64,000 bases of DNA from Cellulophaga baltica (GTDB taxonomy: Bacteria > Bacteroidota > Bacteroidia > Flavobacteriales > Flavobacteriaceae): contig NZ_FNBD01000001.1 of the NCBI RefSeq assembly GCF_900102165.1, positions 648,882 through 712,881 of the forward strand, written 5' to 3'. The number at the start of each line of letters is the position of its first letter. Within the stretch, counting starts at the first letter, position 1. Below, in pieces: positions 17,960 to 25,983 of this stretch. A program made the translations under genes and the position numbers. The notes under the pieces are model-generated. The model saw nothing but the letters and a program-made list of their open reading frames with translations. It was not told the origin of the DNA and ran no database searches.

Positions 17960-19774
17960 ATGGGTAAGATTTTACGAACAAAAAAACTCACCACCTTATC
18001 AGAATTATTAATCGTAGTCGTCTTATTAGGCGGTATATTAGGTGCAGTCTATTATTTTGCACCAGGATTGCGAGTTGGTGAAGCTAAAACATTAGACGAG
18101 CTAAATGTAGATAAGAATGAAGTAAACAATGTAATTACTTCTGCAAAGCTACCATTACCATCTACTAGTACCTCTAGTGATGTTAAGAACAAACCACTAG
18201 TACGTATTGCCGCTTATGCATGGAATGCACAATCTGGTATTATTGTAGCTAACGGAGGTCCTAAAACCACCAAAGGTTCTTTAATGGAACGTAATGGGGT
18301 TAATCTTGAAATTATTCGTCAGGATTGGTTATCAGAATTACGTAACATGCAGATGAAATTCGTTGAAGAATTTGATCGAGGTGAAGAGTATCCTGATGCC
18401 GATAAAAGTGCTTTTGCTATTATCATGATGGGAGATGGCGCTCCATTTTACATCAGTACTATGCAACAAGCATTAGATGATAAATTTGGAAAAGATAAAT
18501 ACCACGTACAAGTAGTTGGTGCAGTTGGTATTAGTTATGGTGAAGATAAATTAATTGGCCCACCAAGCTGGAAAGTAGATCCTAAAAGCATGAAAGGTGC
18601 TTTAATTTCAACTGTTCTAGGTGATGGTGACTGGGTTACAGCACTTAACTATGCTTTTGCAAACGGACTTAAAGTAAATCCAGATTCTAATACGTATGAT
18701 CCTGAAGCGGTAAACTTCTACCCTTCTCAAGATGATGATTATATAAAATCTGCTGAAGAACTTATTAAATCTCAAAAATCTGGATGGACAGTACCTTTAA
18801 AAGAGGTTAAAAACGGAAAACTTACCGGAAAAACAATCAACAAAAAGATTGATGGTTGTGCTACTTGGACTCCTGGTGACAAAATGGTTTTTGATGCTTT
18901 AAGCGGATTTACAGATGTTGCTTCTACCAAAGAATTCAATAACCAAATGGCTACTACAGTTATTGCGGTTAAAGAATGGTCTACTCAACATCCACAAATT
19001 GTAAGTAATATATTGAAGTCGGCCTTAACAGCTTCAAACCAAATGAAACAATATGACGAGTGGCAGGTAAGAGCTTCTGAAGCTGTTGCAGATACTTATG
19101 ATCTTGAAAATGCCAAGTATTGGTATGACATGTTTAAAGGTCAGAAAGGAAGTAAAAACGGAATTGATTACAACATGGGTGGATCAAGAGTTTTTAACTA
19201 TTCTGATGTTATGCAATATTACGGGATTACAGATGGTACAAACCGTTACAAGGCAGTATACAACCAAGTATCTACCTACTTAAAGGAATTAAATCCTTTT
19301 GGTTTCAATGAATCTGTAAAACGTATTGTTCCTTATGAGGAAGCTGTAAACTTGTATTTCATTAAAAACATTAATGACATTGAGTCTGGTACAGCGTACA
19401 AAGCAGATTATACGAAAGAAGCTAGTGAAGTAATGGCCTCTGGAGAATGGAATATTAGTTTTGATACGGGTAGCGCAAATATTTCTGCGTCTTCTCAAAG
19501 TACTTTAGAGACCATTTACAACCTTTTAATCCAAGCAGAAGACACCAAGCTTAGCTTAGAAGGCCATACAGATGACACAGGTTCTAGCGAAGCTAACTAT
19601 GACTTATCACAACGAAGAGCACAAGCTGTCGTAAACTTCTTAAGAAGTAAAGGCATTCCTCAGTCACGTTTTCAAAACGTAATTGGAAAAGGAGAAGATG
19701 AGCCTGTTGAAAGTAATACAACAAATTCTGGAAGAGCTAAAAACCGTAGGGTAGTTATTGTTCTTTTAAAATAA
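17960..19774 (+). CDS. Solute-binding domain fused to OmpA peptidoglycan-binding domain
   Basis: 604 residues in three parts. One N-terminal membrane anchor (about 13-35, LSELLIVVVLLGGILGAVYY) has no lipobox or clear cleavage site. A large periplasmic solute-binding-like domain (about 65-430) of the type paired with TauC/SsuC permeases follows, with GDGAPFYISTMQQALDD and WTPGDKMVFDAL stretches. A C-terminal OmpA domain (about 490-604) carries the peptidoglycan-contact motif GHTDDTGS and the conserved Arg region GRAKNRRVVI. The protein would thus be tied both to the inner membrane and to peptidoglycan. The permease and ATPase genes follow directly, so it is probably their receptor; the ligand is unknown. 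A hairpin lies between this gene and the permease. Confidence 0.88.
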   Translation: MGKILRTKKLTTLSELLIVVVLLGGILGAVYYFAPGLRVGEAKTLDELNVDKNEVNNVITSAKLPLPSTSTSSDVKNKPLVRIAAYAWNAQSGIIVANGGPKTTKGSLMERNGVNLEIIRQDWLSELRNMQMKFVEEFDRGEEYPDADKSAFAIIMMGDGAPFYISTMQQALDDKFGKDKYHVQVVGAVGISYGEDKLIGPPSWKVDPKSMKGALISTVLGDGDWVTALNYAFANGLKVNPDSNTYDPEAVNFYPSQDDDYIKSAEELIKSQKSGWTVPLKEVKNGKLTGKTINKKIDGCATWTPGDKMVFDALSGFTDVASTKEFNNQMATTVIAVKEWSTQHPQIVSNILKSALTASNQMKQYDEWQVRASEAVADTYDLENAKYWYDMFKGQKGSKNGIDYNMGGSRVFNYSDVMQYYGITDGTNRYKAVYNQVSTYLKELNPFGFNESVKRIVPYEEAVNLYFIKNINDIESGTAYKADYTKEASEVMASGEWNISFDTGSANISASSQSTLETIYNLLIQAEDTKLSLEGHTDDTGSSEANYDLSQRRAQAVVNFLRSKGIPQSRFQNVIGKGEDEPVESNTTNSGRAKNRRVVIVLLK

Positions 19775-19792
19775 AATAATTTTAAAATTCAC

Positions 19793-19833
19793 AAAACCGC
19801 TCCAATTTTGCAATAGTATTTTGGCGCGGTTTT
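19793..19833 (+). terminator. Intergenic hairpin between SBP-OmpA and permease genes (partial terminator/attenuator)
   Basis: AAAACCGC (19793-19800) pairs with GCGGTTTT (19826-19833). An inner CCAA/TTGG pairing extends the stem. The 3' arm ends in TTTT, so it could terminate part of the transcription and lower expression of the ABC permease and ATPase relative to the receptor gene upstream. Confidence 0.55.
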
Positions 19834-19858
19834 ATGTTTATACTAACTTGTAATCATC

Positions 19859-20629
19859 ATGAAAAATATATTCACACCCTTTGAAAATGTAAGCAAGAAC
19901 ACTCGGCTTATGATTATTCTTGTTTGGGTTTTAGCCCTTTTTGGAGTTTGGTTTGCCTCAAGCATGGGCGATAGGCATTTATTCCCTTCTCCTCAACAAG
20001 TTTTACAGGGTTTTATAGAACTTTATAATGAAGGTCTGGTGGTACATATCGGAAGTTCACTTCTATTGTGTTTTTCGGCTATTATTATCGCCATCCTTAT
20101 CTCACTAACATTTAGCTACCTGTCTACCGTTCCGGTAATTCAACCCGTAGCAAAGGCCCTGAGTAAATTAAGATATTTACCGCTTACTGGTATCACATTT
20201 TATCTAGCGATACTAATTAGTGACGCTAGAACCATGCAAATATGGGTTTTAGTCGTGTTTATGAGTACCTACCTAACCACCTCACTTTTGAGTATGGTAA
20301 ATAGCATTCCCCAAGAAGAGTTTGACCATGCTAGATCTCTAGGATGTAACCGCTGGGAAGTTTTATGGGAAGTTGTCGTAAAAGGAAGAATAGATTATGT
20401 TATTGATGTTATCCGTCAAAACCTAGCTATTGTTTGGATGATGTTAGTTACGGTAGAATCTATATTGGTTGCCGCAGGAGGATTAGGTTTCCTAATTAAA
20501 AACTCTGATAAGTTCATGAATCATGGAAGAATTATTGCTCTACAAATTGTGATTCTAGCCGTAGGTCTTTCTATTGATTTTGTATTAAACTATTTAAGAA
20601 AAAGCTTTTTCAGATATTCAAAAATATAA
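19859..20629 (+). CDS. ABC transporter permease, TauC/SsuC-like
   Basis: 256 residues with about six membrane helices, a BPD_transp_1-type permease. The coupling EAA loop is visible as EEFDHARSLGCNRWEVLWEV (about 155-175). An N-terminal helix (about 17-35) precedes a RHLFPSPQQVLQGF segment typical of nitrate/sulfonate/taurine permeases. It forms the membrane channel of an importer with the next gene (ATPase, 6-bp gap) and probably takes substrate from the SBP-OmpA fusion encoded upstream. The substrate cannot be told from sequence. Confidence 0.9.
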   Translation: MKNIFTPFENVSKNTRLMIILVWVLALFGVWFASSMGDRHLFPSPQQVLQGFIELYNEGLVVHIGSSLLLCFSAIIIAILISLTFSYLSTVPVIQPVAKALSKLRYLPLTGITFYLAILISDARTMQIWVLVVFMSTYLTTSLLSMVNSIPQEEFDHARSLGCNRWEVLWEVVVKGRIDYVIDVIRQNLAIVWMMLVTVESILVAAGGLGFLIKNSDKFMNHGRIIALQIVILAVGLSIDFVLNYLRKSFFRYSKI

Positions 20630-20635
20630 TTAGAG

Positions 20636-21466
20636 ATGAATTACAGCAGTGAAAATACATTACTCTATGTTGAAAACCTAAGCGTGGCTTATGGTGATAA
20701 AACAATCATAAAGGATATTAACCTTGTTGAAAAAGATGTTATTAGAACAGGCGAAGTTACAGGGCAAGTTATTGCCGTTGTAGGCCGTTCTGGAACAGGA
20801 AAATCTACCTTCTTCAAAGCTTTAACAGGTTTAGTAAAGCCTACTTCTGGAAAAGTATTGATTGCAGATACCACCACCGAAAATGCCCAAAATGATGCCA
20901 AAGAGGTGCATGAAGGAGATATTGGTTTTGTAGATCAAAAATATACCTTGTTTAGAAACAAAACAGTCTATGAGGCCTTACTTTTTGCTTTGCGCAATAA
21001 AGAGATGCCTAAAGAAGCTAAACACGAGCAAATTGTCACCTATTTAAAAGACTGGGGACTTGAAAAAGCAAAGGACCAATATCCTTGTGAGCTTTCTGGT
21101 GGGCAACGCCAAAGAACCGCAATTATAGAACAGATATTTTCATCGGGGCACTACATGGTCTTAGACGAACCTTTTTCTGGTTTAGACGTTGGTAATATTG
21201 AAGATGTAAAAAATGCCTTTAAATTGATTACTAAGAGTCATGAATACAATACTATCATCTACTCTACCCATGACATTGAACTGGCAGTAGAATTAGCAGA
21301 CAGTATTTATGTGATAGGATACCCTGAAATAGACGGTAAGAAAATGACGTACGGAAGTATCGTAAAGCATTTTGACATGAAAGAAATTGGTCTAGCTTGG
21401 AAAGAATTTGGACTAGGACATCTAGACATTGTTAAGCAAATAAAAAATATAATGCTTCAATCTTAG
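20636..21466 (+). CDS. ABC transporter ATP-binding protein, SsuB/TauB-like
   Basis: 276 residues. Walker A is GRSGTGKST (about 49-57), the Q-loop lies in GFVDQKYTLF, the ABC signature is LSGGQRQR and Walker B is YMVLDEPFSGLD, followed by the H-loop in STHDIELA. The C-terminal 35 residues extend past the standard fold. It powers the TauC-like permease encoded 6 bp upstream. It is the last intact gene of the set that starts with the AAA+ ATPase; a decayed reading frame follows 9 bp downstream. Confidence 0.93.
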   Translation: MNYSSENTLLYVENLSVAYGDKTIIKDINLVEKDVIRTGEVTGQVIAVVGRSGTGKSTFFKALTGLVKPTSGKVLIADTTTENAQNDAKEVHEGDIGFVDQKYTLFRNKTVYEALLFALRNKEMPKEAKHEQIVTYLKDWGLEKAKDQYPCELSGGQRQRTAIIEQIFSSGHYMVLDEPFSGLDVGNIEDVKNAFKLITKSHEYNTIIYSTHDIELAVELADSIYVIGYPEIDGKKMTYGSIVKHFDMKEIGLAWKEFGLGHLDIVKQIKNIMLQS

Positions 21467-21475
21467 CATAGCGCA

Positions 21476-21718
21476 ATGCAAGCTGCTTCAAGAGCAATGA
21501 AGGATATTTCAGCGCAAGCAGAGCAGATTATATAGGACAAACCGAATATTGTAGCCCTTGAAAAATTTGCCATCTATCCTACAGCTTTAAAAGCGTACTT
21601 AGTAAGCAACATAGATGATGCTTTTATCTTAAATCAAGTCAAGAAAATTACAGATTTAAAACTAGAAGCAGCTAAAGGTAGTATCGTTAGCGGTATGCAT
21701 CTGCATCGGTACTGTTGA
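21476..21718 (+). pseudogene. Decayed small reading frame with an in-frame TAG
   Basis: From ATG 21476 a frame gives 19 codons (starting MQAASRAMKDISAQAEQII), then TAG at 21533-21535. It then continues open for 61 codons (DKPNIVALEKFAIYPTALK, later LKLEAAKGSIVSGMHLH) to TGA at 21716-21718. Both parts read like ordinary helical protein, and the frame is kept across the stop. This suggests a small or truncated gene with a nonsense mutation at the end of the ABC cluster. I do not recognise the product. A two-ORF arrangement or chance cannot be excluded. Confidence 0.45.
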
Positions 21719-21748
21719 ACAATTATTTTGAATAAATCATATTACATT

Positions 21749-22585
21749 ATGAAGATACTATTTCTTATAGCGCTATTATTTACAAACTTCAGTTTTGCAC
21801 AACAAATTACCTGCTCTCCTCAAAGCAAAGAAGCTGTTCATGCTAAGATTAAAGAAGTGAAGGCGCTTAAAAAAGTAGAAATAGGCAATACCATAGTAGC
21901 TGTTGGAAAAACATTTCTAGGAACTCCATACGTTGCCAAAACATTAGAAATTGGAACCACAGAATCTTTAGTGGTGAATTTAGAAGGTTTAGATTGTACC
22001 ACCTTTGTTGAAAATGTTTTAGCCTTCTCGCTCTTAAAGAGCAGTGATAGCACAAGTTTTGATGCATTTATCAAAACTCTTGAAACCATTCGGTATAAAA
22101 ATGGAACGCTAAATGGTTACCCATCACGTTTACATTACTTTACAGAGTGGATAGCAAACAATCAGTTTAAAGGATTAGTAACAGATATAACTGCTAAAAT
22201 TGGCGGAACTCCTGTGCAAAAGGAAATAAACTTCATGAGCACACACCGAGAACTATACCCTTTTTTAAAAGATGATAATGCCAACCTAGCGCAGATACAA
22301 GCTTCTGAACAGTATTTAAATAATCAGGAGTTTTGCATTTTAGAAAAGAACACTATTGCAGCCAATGAACACCTCATACAATCTGGAGATATCATAGCCC
22401 TGACCACTTCTATAAAAGGTTTAGATATTACTCACACCGGAATAGCTACTAGAGAAAAAGATGGTCGCATTCACTTATTACACGCTTCTACTTCAGGAGC
22501 GGTTAAAATATCTGAAAAGCCTTTAGTAGATTATTTAAAAGGGATTAAGAGCAATACTGGGATTATGGTTGTTCGGGTCAATTAA
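21749..22585 (+). CDS. DUF1460 protein (N-acetylmuramoyl-L-alanine amidase-like), secreted
   Basis: 278 residues from ATG 21749, chosen because a signal peptide (MKILFLIALLFTNFSFAQ) starts there; an in-frame TTG at 21728 is less likely. The DUF1460 family has an NlpC/P60-like papain fold. Here the nucleophile is Cys83 in GLDCTTFVEN and the His lies in DITHTGIATR near residue 230, with LHYFTEWI between. Family members cleave cell-wall peptide or amide bonds in the periplasm. The gene follows the decayed frame by 30 bp and is convergent with the ThuA gene. Confidence 0.88.
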   Translation: MKILFLIALLFTNFSFAQQITCSPQSKEAVHAKIKEVKALKKVEIGNTIVAVGKTFLGTPYVAKTLEIGTTESLVVNLEGLDCTTFVENVLAFSLLKSSDSTSFDAFIKTLETIRYKNGTLNGYPSRLHYFTEWIANNQFKGLVTDITAKIGGTPVQKEINFMSTHRELYPFLKDDNANLAQIQASEQYLNNQEFCILEKNTIAANEHLIQSGDIIALTTSIKGLDITHTGIATREKDGRIHLLHASTSGAVKISEKPLVDYLKGIKSNTGIMVVRVN

Positions 22586-22688
22586 CGCTCTTATTCACAA
22601 GAATAATTCATAACTAAGTTACAAGCAATTATAATTAATCCTTTTAGTTAGTTACTCTTAAAAGAACTAACAAATCTTCCTAAAAAAC

Positions 22689-22729
22689 AAAATTCGGTAT
22701 ACTAATCAAGAGATGAGCACACCGAATTT
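22689..22729. terminator. Hairpin between convergent DUF1460 and ThuA genes
   Basis: AAATTCGGT (22690-22698) and ACCGAATTT (22721-22729) form a 9-bp perfect stem with a 22-base loop. T-rich 3' ends on both strands make it a plausible bidirectional terminator, although the loop is long. Confidence 0.45.
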
Positions 22730-22755
22730 ATATATGGTACTAAAACGTTAATAGT

Positions 22756-23550
22756 TTATCGCTTCAAACACCATTCTATACCACCTAATAAATGTTGTCT
22801 AAAATTAGCGTCATCAAAAGCAGCATCGGTATGACCTAAACCAGTATAAAATGCTCTACCACCATCAAATTCGTGAAACCAGGCAATAGGATGATTATCA
22901 CCATTTTTACCACCTTCGTAACTTGTTTCATCTAACTTAAGTAACACATTTAAAGATGGATTTATATTTTTAAAATTATACCACTCATCAAAATGGCTCC
23001 ATGTACCCTCTAAATGTTGTGTTGCCGCATGATCACCATTGATAACATCTAATGTTGCTTGCTGTTGTTTTGGATGATTTAAAAAATACGCCCCCACCAA
23101 TTTACCATACCAAGGCCATTCATATTCCGTATCGGTTGCAGCATGAATACCCAAGTAACTACCGCCGTTTTTGATATAATTCTCAAAAGCTACTTGCTGT
23201 TCATCACCTAAAACATCTCCAGTAGTGCTTAGAAATACAACTAATTGGTATTTTTTAAGATTTGCGGCATTAAACTGCAATGAATCATCGGTTTGGTAAA
23301 CCTCAAATTTATTAGATAGACCTAATTCTTTAATAGTAGAAACCCCTTTTTCTATAGATCCATGCCTATAGCCCGCGGTTTTAGTAAATATTAAAACTTT
23401 AGGCTTTAATGCTTCTAATTTAGTTTTTGAAATTTTTAAAGGTTCCGGGTGATTTAGCACCACTTGCTGATCTACAACCTTCGTTGTAGCACAAGAACCT
23501 AAGATTAAAAATAGAGCTCCCAGAAGAATACCAGAAAAAACAGAATTCAT
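22756..23550 (-). CDS. ThuA-domain lipoprotein
   Basis: 264 residues. The N-terminus (SGILLGALFLILGSC) is a lipoprotein signal with lipobox LGSC, so the protein is probably membrane-anchored. The ThuA fold (type-1 glutamine-amidotransferase-like) spans about 50-262. Motifs include FTKTAGYRHGSIEKG, GIHAATDTEYEWPWYGKLVG, WFHEFDGGRAFYTGLGH and the C-terminal GIEWCL. ThuA is named after trehalose utilisation, but these Bacteroidota lipoproteins have no proven reaction and usually accompany sugar-degradation genes; none is adjacent here. The AraC gene lies upstream on the same strand with an 86-bp gap. Confidence 0.88.
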   Translation of the reverse strand: MNSVFSGILLGALFLILGSCATTKVVDQQVVLNHPEPLKISKTKLEALKPKVLIFTKTAGYRHGSIEKGVSTIKELGLSNKFEVYQTDDSLQFNAANLKKYQLVVFLSTTGDVLGDEQQVAFENYIKNGGSYLGIHAATDTEYEWPWYGKLVGAYFLNHPKQQQATLDVINGDHAATQHLEGTWSHFDEWYNFKNINPSLNVLLKLDETSYEGGKNGDNHPIAWFHEFDGGRAFYTGLGHTDAAFDDANFRQHLLGGIEWCLKR

Positions 23551-23636
23551 AATGTGTGTATTTAATGAACTCTAAATATCGGTATTTCTAAGACACAAGA
23601 CTATAACTAGTGTCCCAAAATGGAGCAAAATTGTGT

Positions 23637-24524
23637 TTATCCGGCCAATGCCATTAAATATTTCTTTGGTGTAGTACCATACTTCTTCTTAAAAGCCGCT
23701 ATAAAGTGACTCGAAGTACTGTAACCAACTTTAAGACCTACTTCATTAACATTATGCTGACCGCTTTCTAACATTTTACGCGCATACTCCATTTTATAAT
23801 CGAATAAAAAACTAAAAACAGAATCGCCATAAATTTGTTTAAAACCTTCTTTTAATTTTTTTATTGGCAGCCCTATTTCATCCGAAAGTTCGGTGAGCGT
23901 AGGTGGTTCTGCCATTCTGGAAATAATGATTTCTTTTGCCTTACGGATTCTCCGTACATTGTCCTCGTCTACCAAGAAAGGACATTGTTCTAAATCTGCA
24001 TCTGAACTTTTATTAAAATAGAGAGAAATAAGCTCATAGACCTTTCCTTTTATATAGAGTTCTTTTATAGAAGGATGAAGATTGTAATTCATCATCTGAC
24101 TAAGAATTACCGCTATTGCAGGACTAAAACCTTCTTGACTGTAATATTTTTTGTCTTTATTATCTTTATTCAAGAACGGAATGTAATCTGCTTCTTTAGA
24201 GAATAAAGAATGAAACTTACGAATGGTCATTACTACAGATACAATCCAAGAATTTGGACTCAGTTCTAAATTAAGAGGTAAATCTATTTGCGTATTATAG
24301 AGCAAAAGCGAATTCTCCTCTGGCACTTCTAAAGCATAGCGCCCATCATTAAAAATAAACTTAGCACTACCCTTCAAACAAAAATGAAACTGAATAAAGG
24401 AACTGTCTATTTGCTTGCTAACTTTTTGAATATCAATGCTATCATTCTGAATTTTTAGCGCAAAAAAACCTTCATCAATTAACACCTCTTCAAATGAACC
24501 TTGAGCGTCATTTATTTCATCCAT
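23637..24524 (-). CDS. AraC-family transcriptional regulator, divergent from hemA
   Basis: 295 residues from ATG 24524 (MDEINDAQGSFEEVL). An in-frame TTG at 24551 would begin inside a perfect dyad and is rejected. The N-terminal ~180 residues form a ligand/dimerisation part. The C-terminal ~100 residues carry the two AraC helix-turn-helix units (LTELSDEIGLPIKKLKEGFK and VNEVGLKVGYSTSSHFIAAF) and end in KYGTTPKKYLM. It is divergent from hemA across about 200 bp. It may regulate haem synthesis or itself through the 24548-24572 dyad (inference from position). No known effector-binding motif is visible. Confidence 0.9.
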   Translation of the reverse strand: MDEINDAQGSFEEVLIDEGFFALKIQNDSIDIQKVSKQIDSSFIQFHFCLKGSAKFIFNDGRYALEVPEENSLLLYNTQIDLPLNLELSPNSWIVSVVMTIRKFHSLFSKEADYIPFLNKDNKDKKYYSQEGFSPAIAVILSQMMNYNLHPSIKELYIKGKVYELISLYFNKSSDADLEQCPFLVDEDNVRRIRKAKEIIISRMAEPPTLTELSDEIGLPIKKLKEGFKQIYGDSVFSFLFDYKMEYARKMLESGQHNVNEVGLKVGYSTSSHFIAAFKKKYGTTPKKYLMALAG

Positions 24525-24547
24525 AACCGTATAAATTATATTTATCA

Positions 24548-24572
24548 CCAATTTAGAAGTATTCTAAATTGG
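24548..24572. promoter_or_regulatory. Perfect 25-bp dyad in the AraC/hemA divergent region (candidate operator)
   Basis: CCAATTTAGA (24548-24557) and TCTAAATTGG (24563-24572) form a perfect 10-bp inverted repeat around AGTAT. It lies 24 bp ahead of the AraC start codon and 154 bp ahead of hemA. It may be an operator (autoregulation) or a leader hairpin in the AraC mRNA. Confidence 0.55.
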
Positions 24573-24699
24573 CAGACCCATGGTCATATATTCCCTATAA
24601 AATTAAGCTAAATAGTAGAATTAGCATGGAAAAAGCTGCAAAATTCTTGAAACGACACTAATTGTTCCGCTAGCGTTACTTTTATCAAAACCATGGAAG

Positions 24700-24707
24700 T
24701 ACTTTTG
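24700..24707 (+). promoter_or_regulatory. Candidate -7 promoter element for hemA
   Basis: TACTTTTG matches TAnnTTTG exactly and ends 19 bp before the hemA ATG, which predicts a short leader. No clear TTTG -33 box is at the usual spacing. Confidence 0.5.
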
Positions 24708-24726
24708 CCACGATTGCAAAGATTAC

Positions 24727-25983
24727 ATGAAAGATTATCACATTTCTAAACACAACTCGTTTTATACGATTGGACTTAACTACAAAAAGGCAGATGCCGA
24801 AATTCGTGGTAAGTTCAGCTTAAACGAATTAGCCATAGACAGTTTACTGATACAAGCTAAAGGCCAAGGTATAGATGGACTCTTAGTTACATCAACATGT
24901 AACAGAACTGAACTATACGGTTTTGCACAACACCCTTTTCAACTTATAAAATTACTTTGCGACAATACTTTAGGTACTGTTGAAGAATTTCAAGAGGTAG
25001 CCTATGTCTATAAAAATAATGACGCCATAAGTCATTTATTCAAAGTAGGTACAGGATTAGATAGTCAGATTCTTGGAGATTTCGAAATTATAAGTCAATT
25101 ACGACAAAGCTTTAATCGCTCTAAAAAATTAGAAATTGCCAATCCGTTTATAGAACGCCTTTGCAACTCTGTAATACAAGCTAGCAAAAAGATAAAAAAC
25201 GAAACTGAAATTTCTTCAGGAGCTACTTCCGTATCCTTTGCTTCGGTTCAGTATATTATGAGAAATGTACCCGAAATTTCAACAAAGAATATTTTATTAT
25301 TCGGAACAGGAAAAATAGGAAGAAACACCTGTGAGAACTTGATTAAACACACAGCAAACTCTCACATTACGCTTATCAACAGAACAAAAGATAAGGCAGA
25401 GAAAATTGCAGGCAAATTCAACTTAGTAGTAAAAGACTACGGGGATTTACAAACAGAGATTAGAAATACAGATGTATTGATTGTCGCTACAGGAGCACAA
25501 TCACCGACAATTTCTAAGGAGTTAATATACACCAAGAAGCCGCTATTAATTTTAGATTTATCTATTCCGAAAAATGTATCTGATGATGTTACTGAGTTAC
25601 CAAATGTAACCCTAATACATCTAGATCATCTTTCGCAAATGACGGATGAAACATTAGAAAAAAGAAAGCAGTTTATTCCTGAGGCAGAAGCTATTATTGA
25701 GCAAATAAAAGAAGAATTTATCCAGTGGTTAGAAACTAGAAAATTTGCTCCCGTTATAAAAGCATTAAAAAAGAAGCTTAAAGTAATGAAAGATGAAGAA
25801 CTCAACTTTCAAAGCAAGAAGTTATCTGATTTTAATTCCGTTCAAGCAGACATTGTTTCTGAACGTATTATTCAAAAAATCACCAAACAATTCGCAAATC
25901 ACTTAAAAGGCGATGATATTGATGCTGATAACAGTTTGGCGTTAATTCAAAAAGTGTTTCAATTAGAAGTAGAAAGTAAATGA
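24727..25983 (+). CDS. hemA: Glutamyl-tRNA reductase
   Basis: 418 residues, normal for GluTR. The catalytic domain has TSTCNRTELYG with the nucleophilic Cys58 and GLDSQILGDFEI. The NADPH-binding Rossmann domain has LLFGTGKIGRNTCENL and NRTKDKAEKIA. A C-terminal dimerisation helix follows. It reduces glutamyl-tRNA(Glu) to glutamate-1-semialdehyde, the first committed step of the C5 haem pathway. Its stop codon overlaps the start of the next gene (hemC-hemD fusion) by four bases, so the two are translationally coupled. The TTTGCC -7-like element and the divergent AraC gene lie upstream. Confidence 0.97.
   Translation: MKDYHISKHNSFYTIGLNYKKADAEIRGKFSLNELAIDSLLIQAKGQGIDGLLVTSTCNRTELYGFAQHPFQLIKLLCDNTLGTVEEFQEVAYVYKNNDAISHLFKVGTGLDSQILGDFEIISQLRQSFNRSKKLEIANPFIERLCNSVIQASKKIKNETEISSGATSVSFASVQYIMRNVPEISTKNILLFGTGKIGRNTCENLIKHTANSHITLINRTKDKAEKIAGKFNLVVKDYGDLQTEIRNTDVLIVATGAQSPTISKELIYTKKPLLILDLSIPKNVSDDVTELPNVTLIHLDHLSQMTDETLEKRKQFIPEAEAIIEQIKEEFIQWLETRKFAPVIKALKKKLKVMKDEELNFQSKKLSDFNSVQADIVSERIIQKITKQFANHLKGDDIDADNSLALIQKVFQLEVESK

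Noticed and set aside
13952-21466. Reading the 13.9-21.5 kb set as a tellurite-resistance (ter) operon
   Set aside because: Only a TerB-like stretch is present. No TerC/TerD/TerZ proteins or TelA accompany it, and the ABC/SBP-OmpA genes do not belong to ter systems.
22756-23550. Naming the ThuA lipoprotein as a trehalose-utilisation enzyme
   Set aside because: The domain name comes from rhizobial ThuA. No trehalose genes are adjacent and no reaction is established.
24525-24551. TTG start of the AraC gene
   Set aside because: It lies inside the perfect dyad at 24548-24572, and a good ATG follows at 24524.
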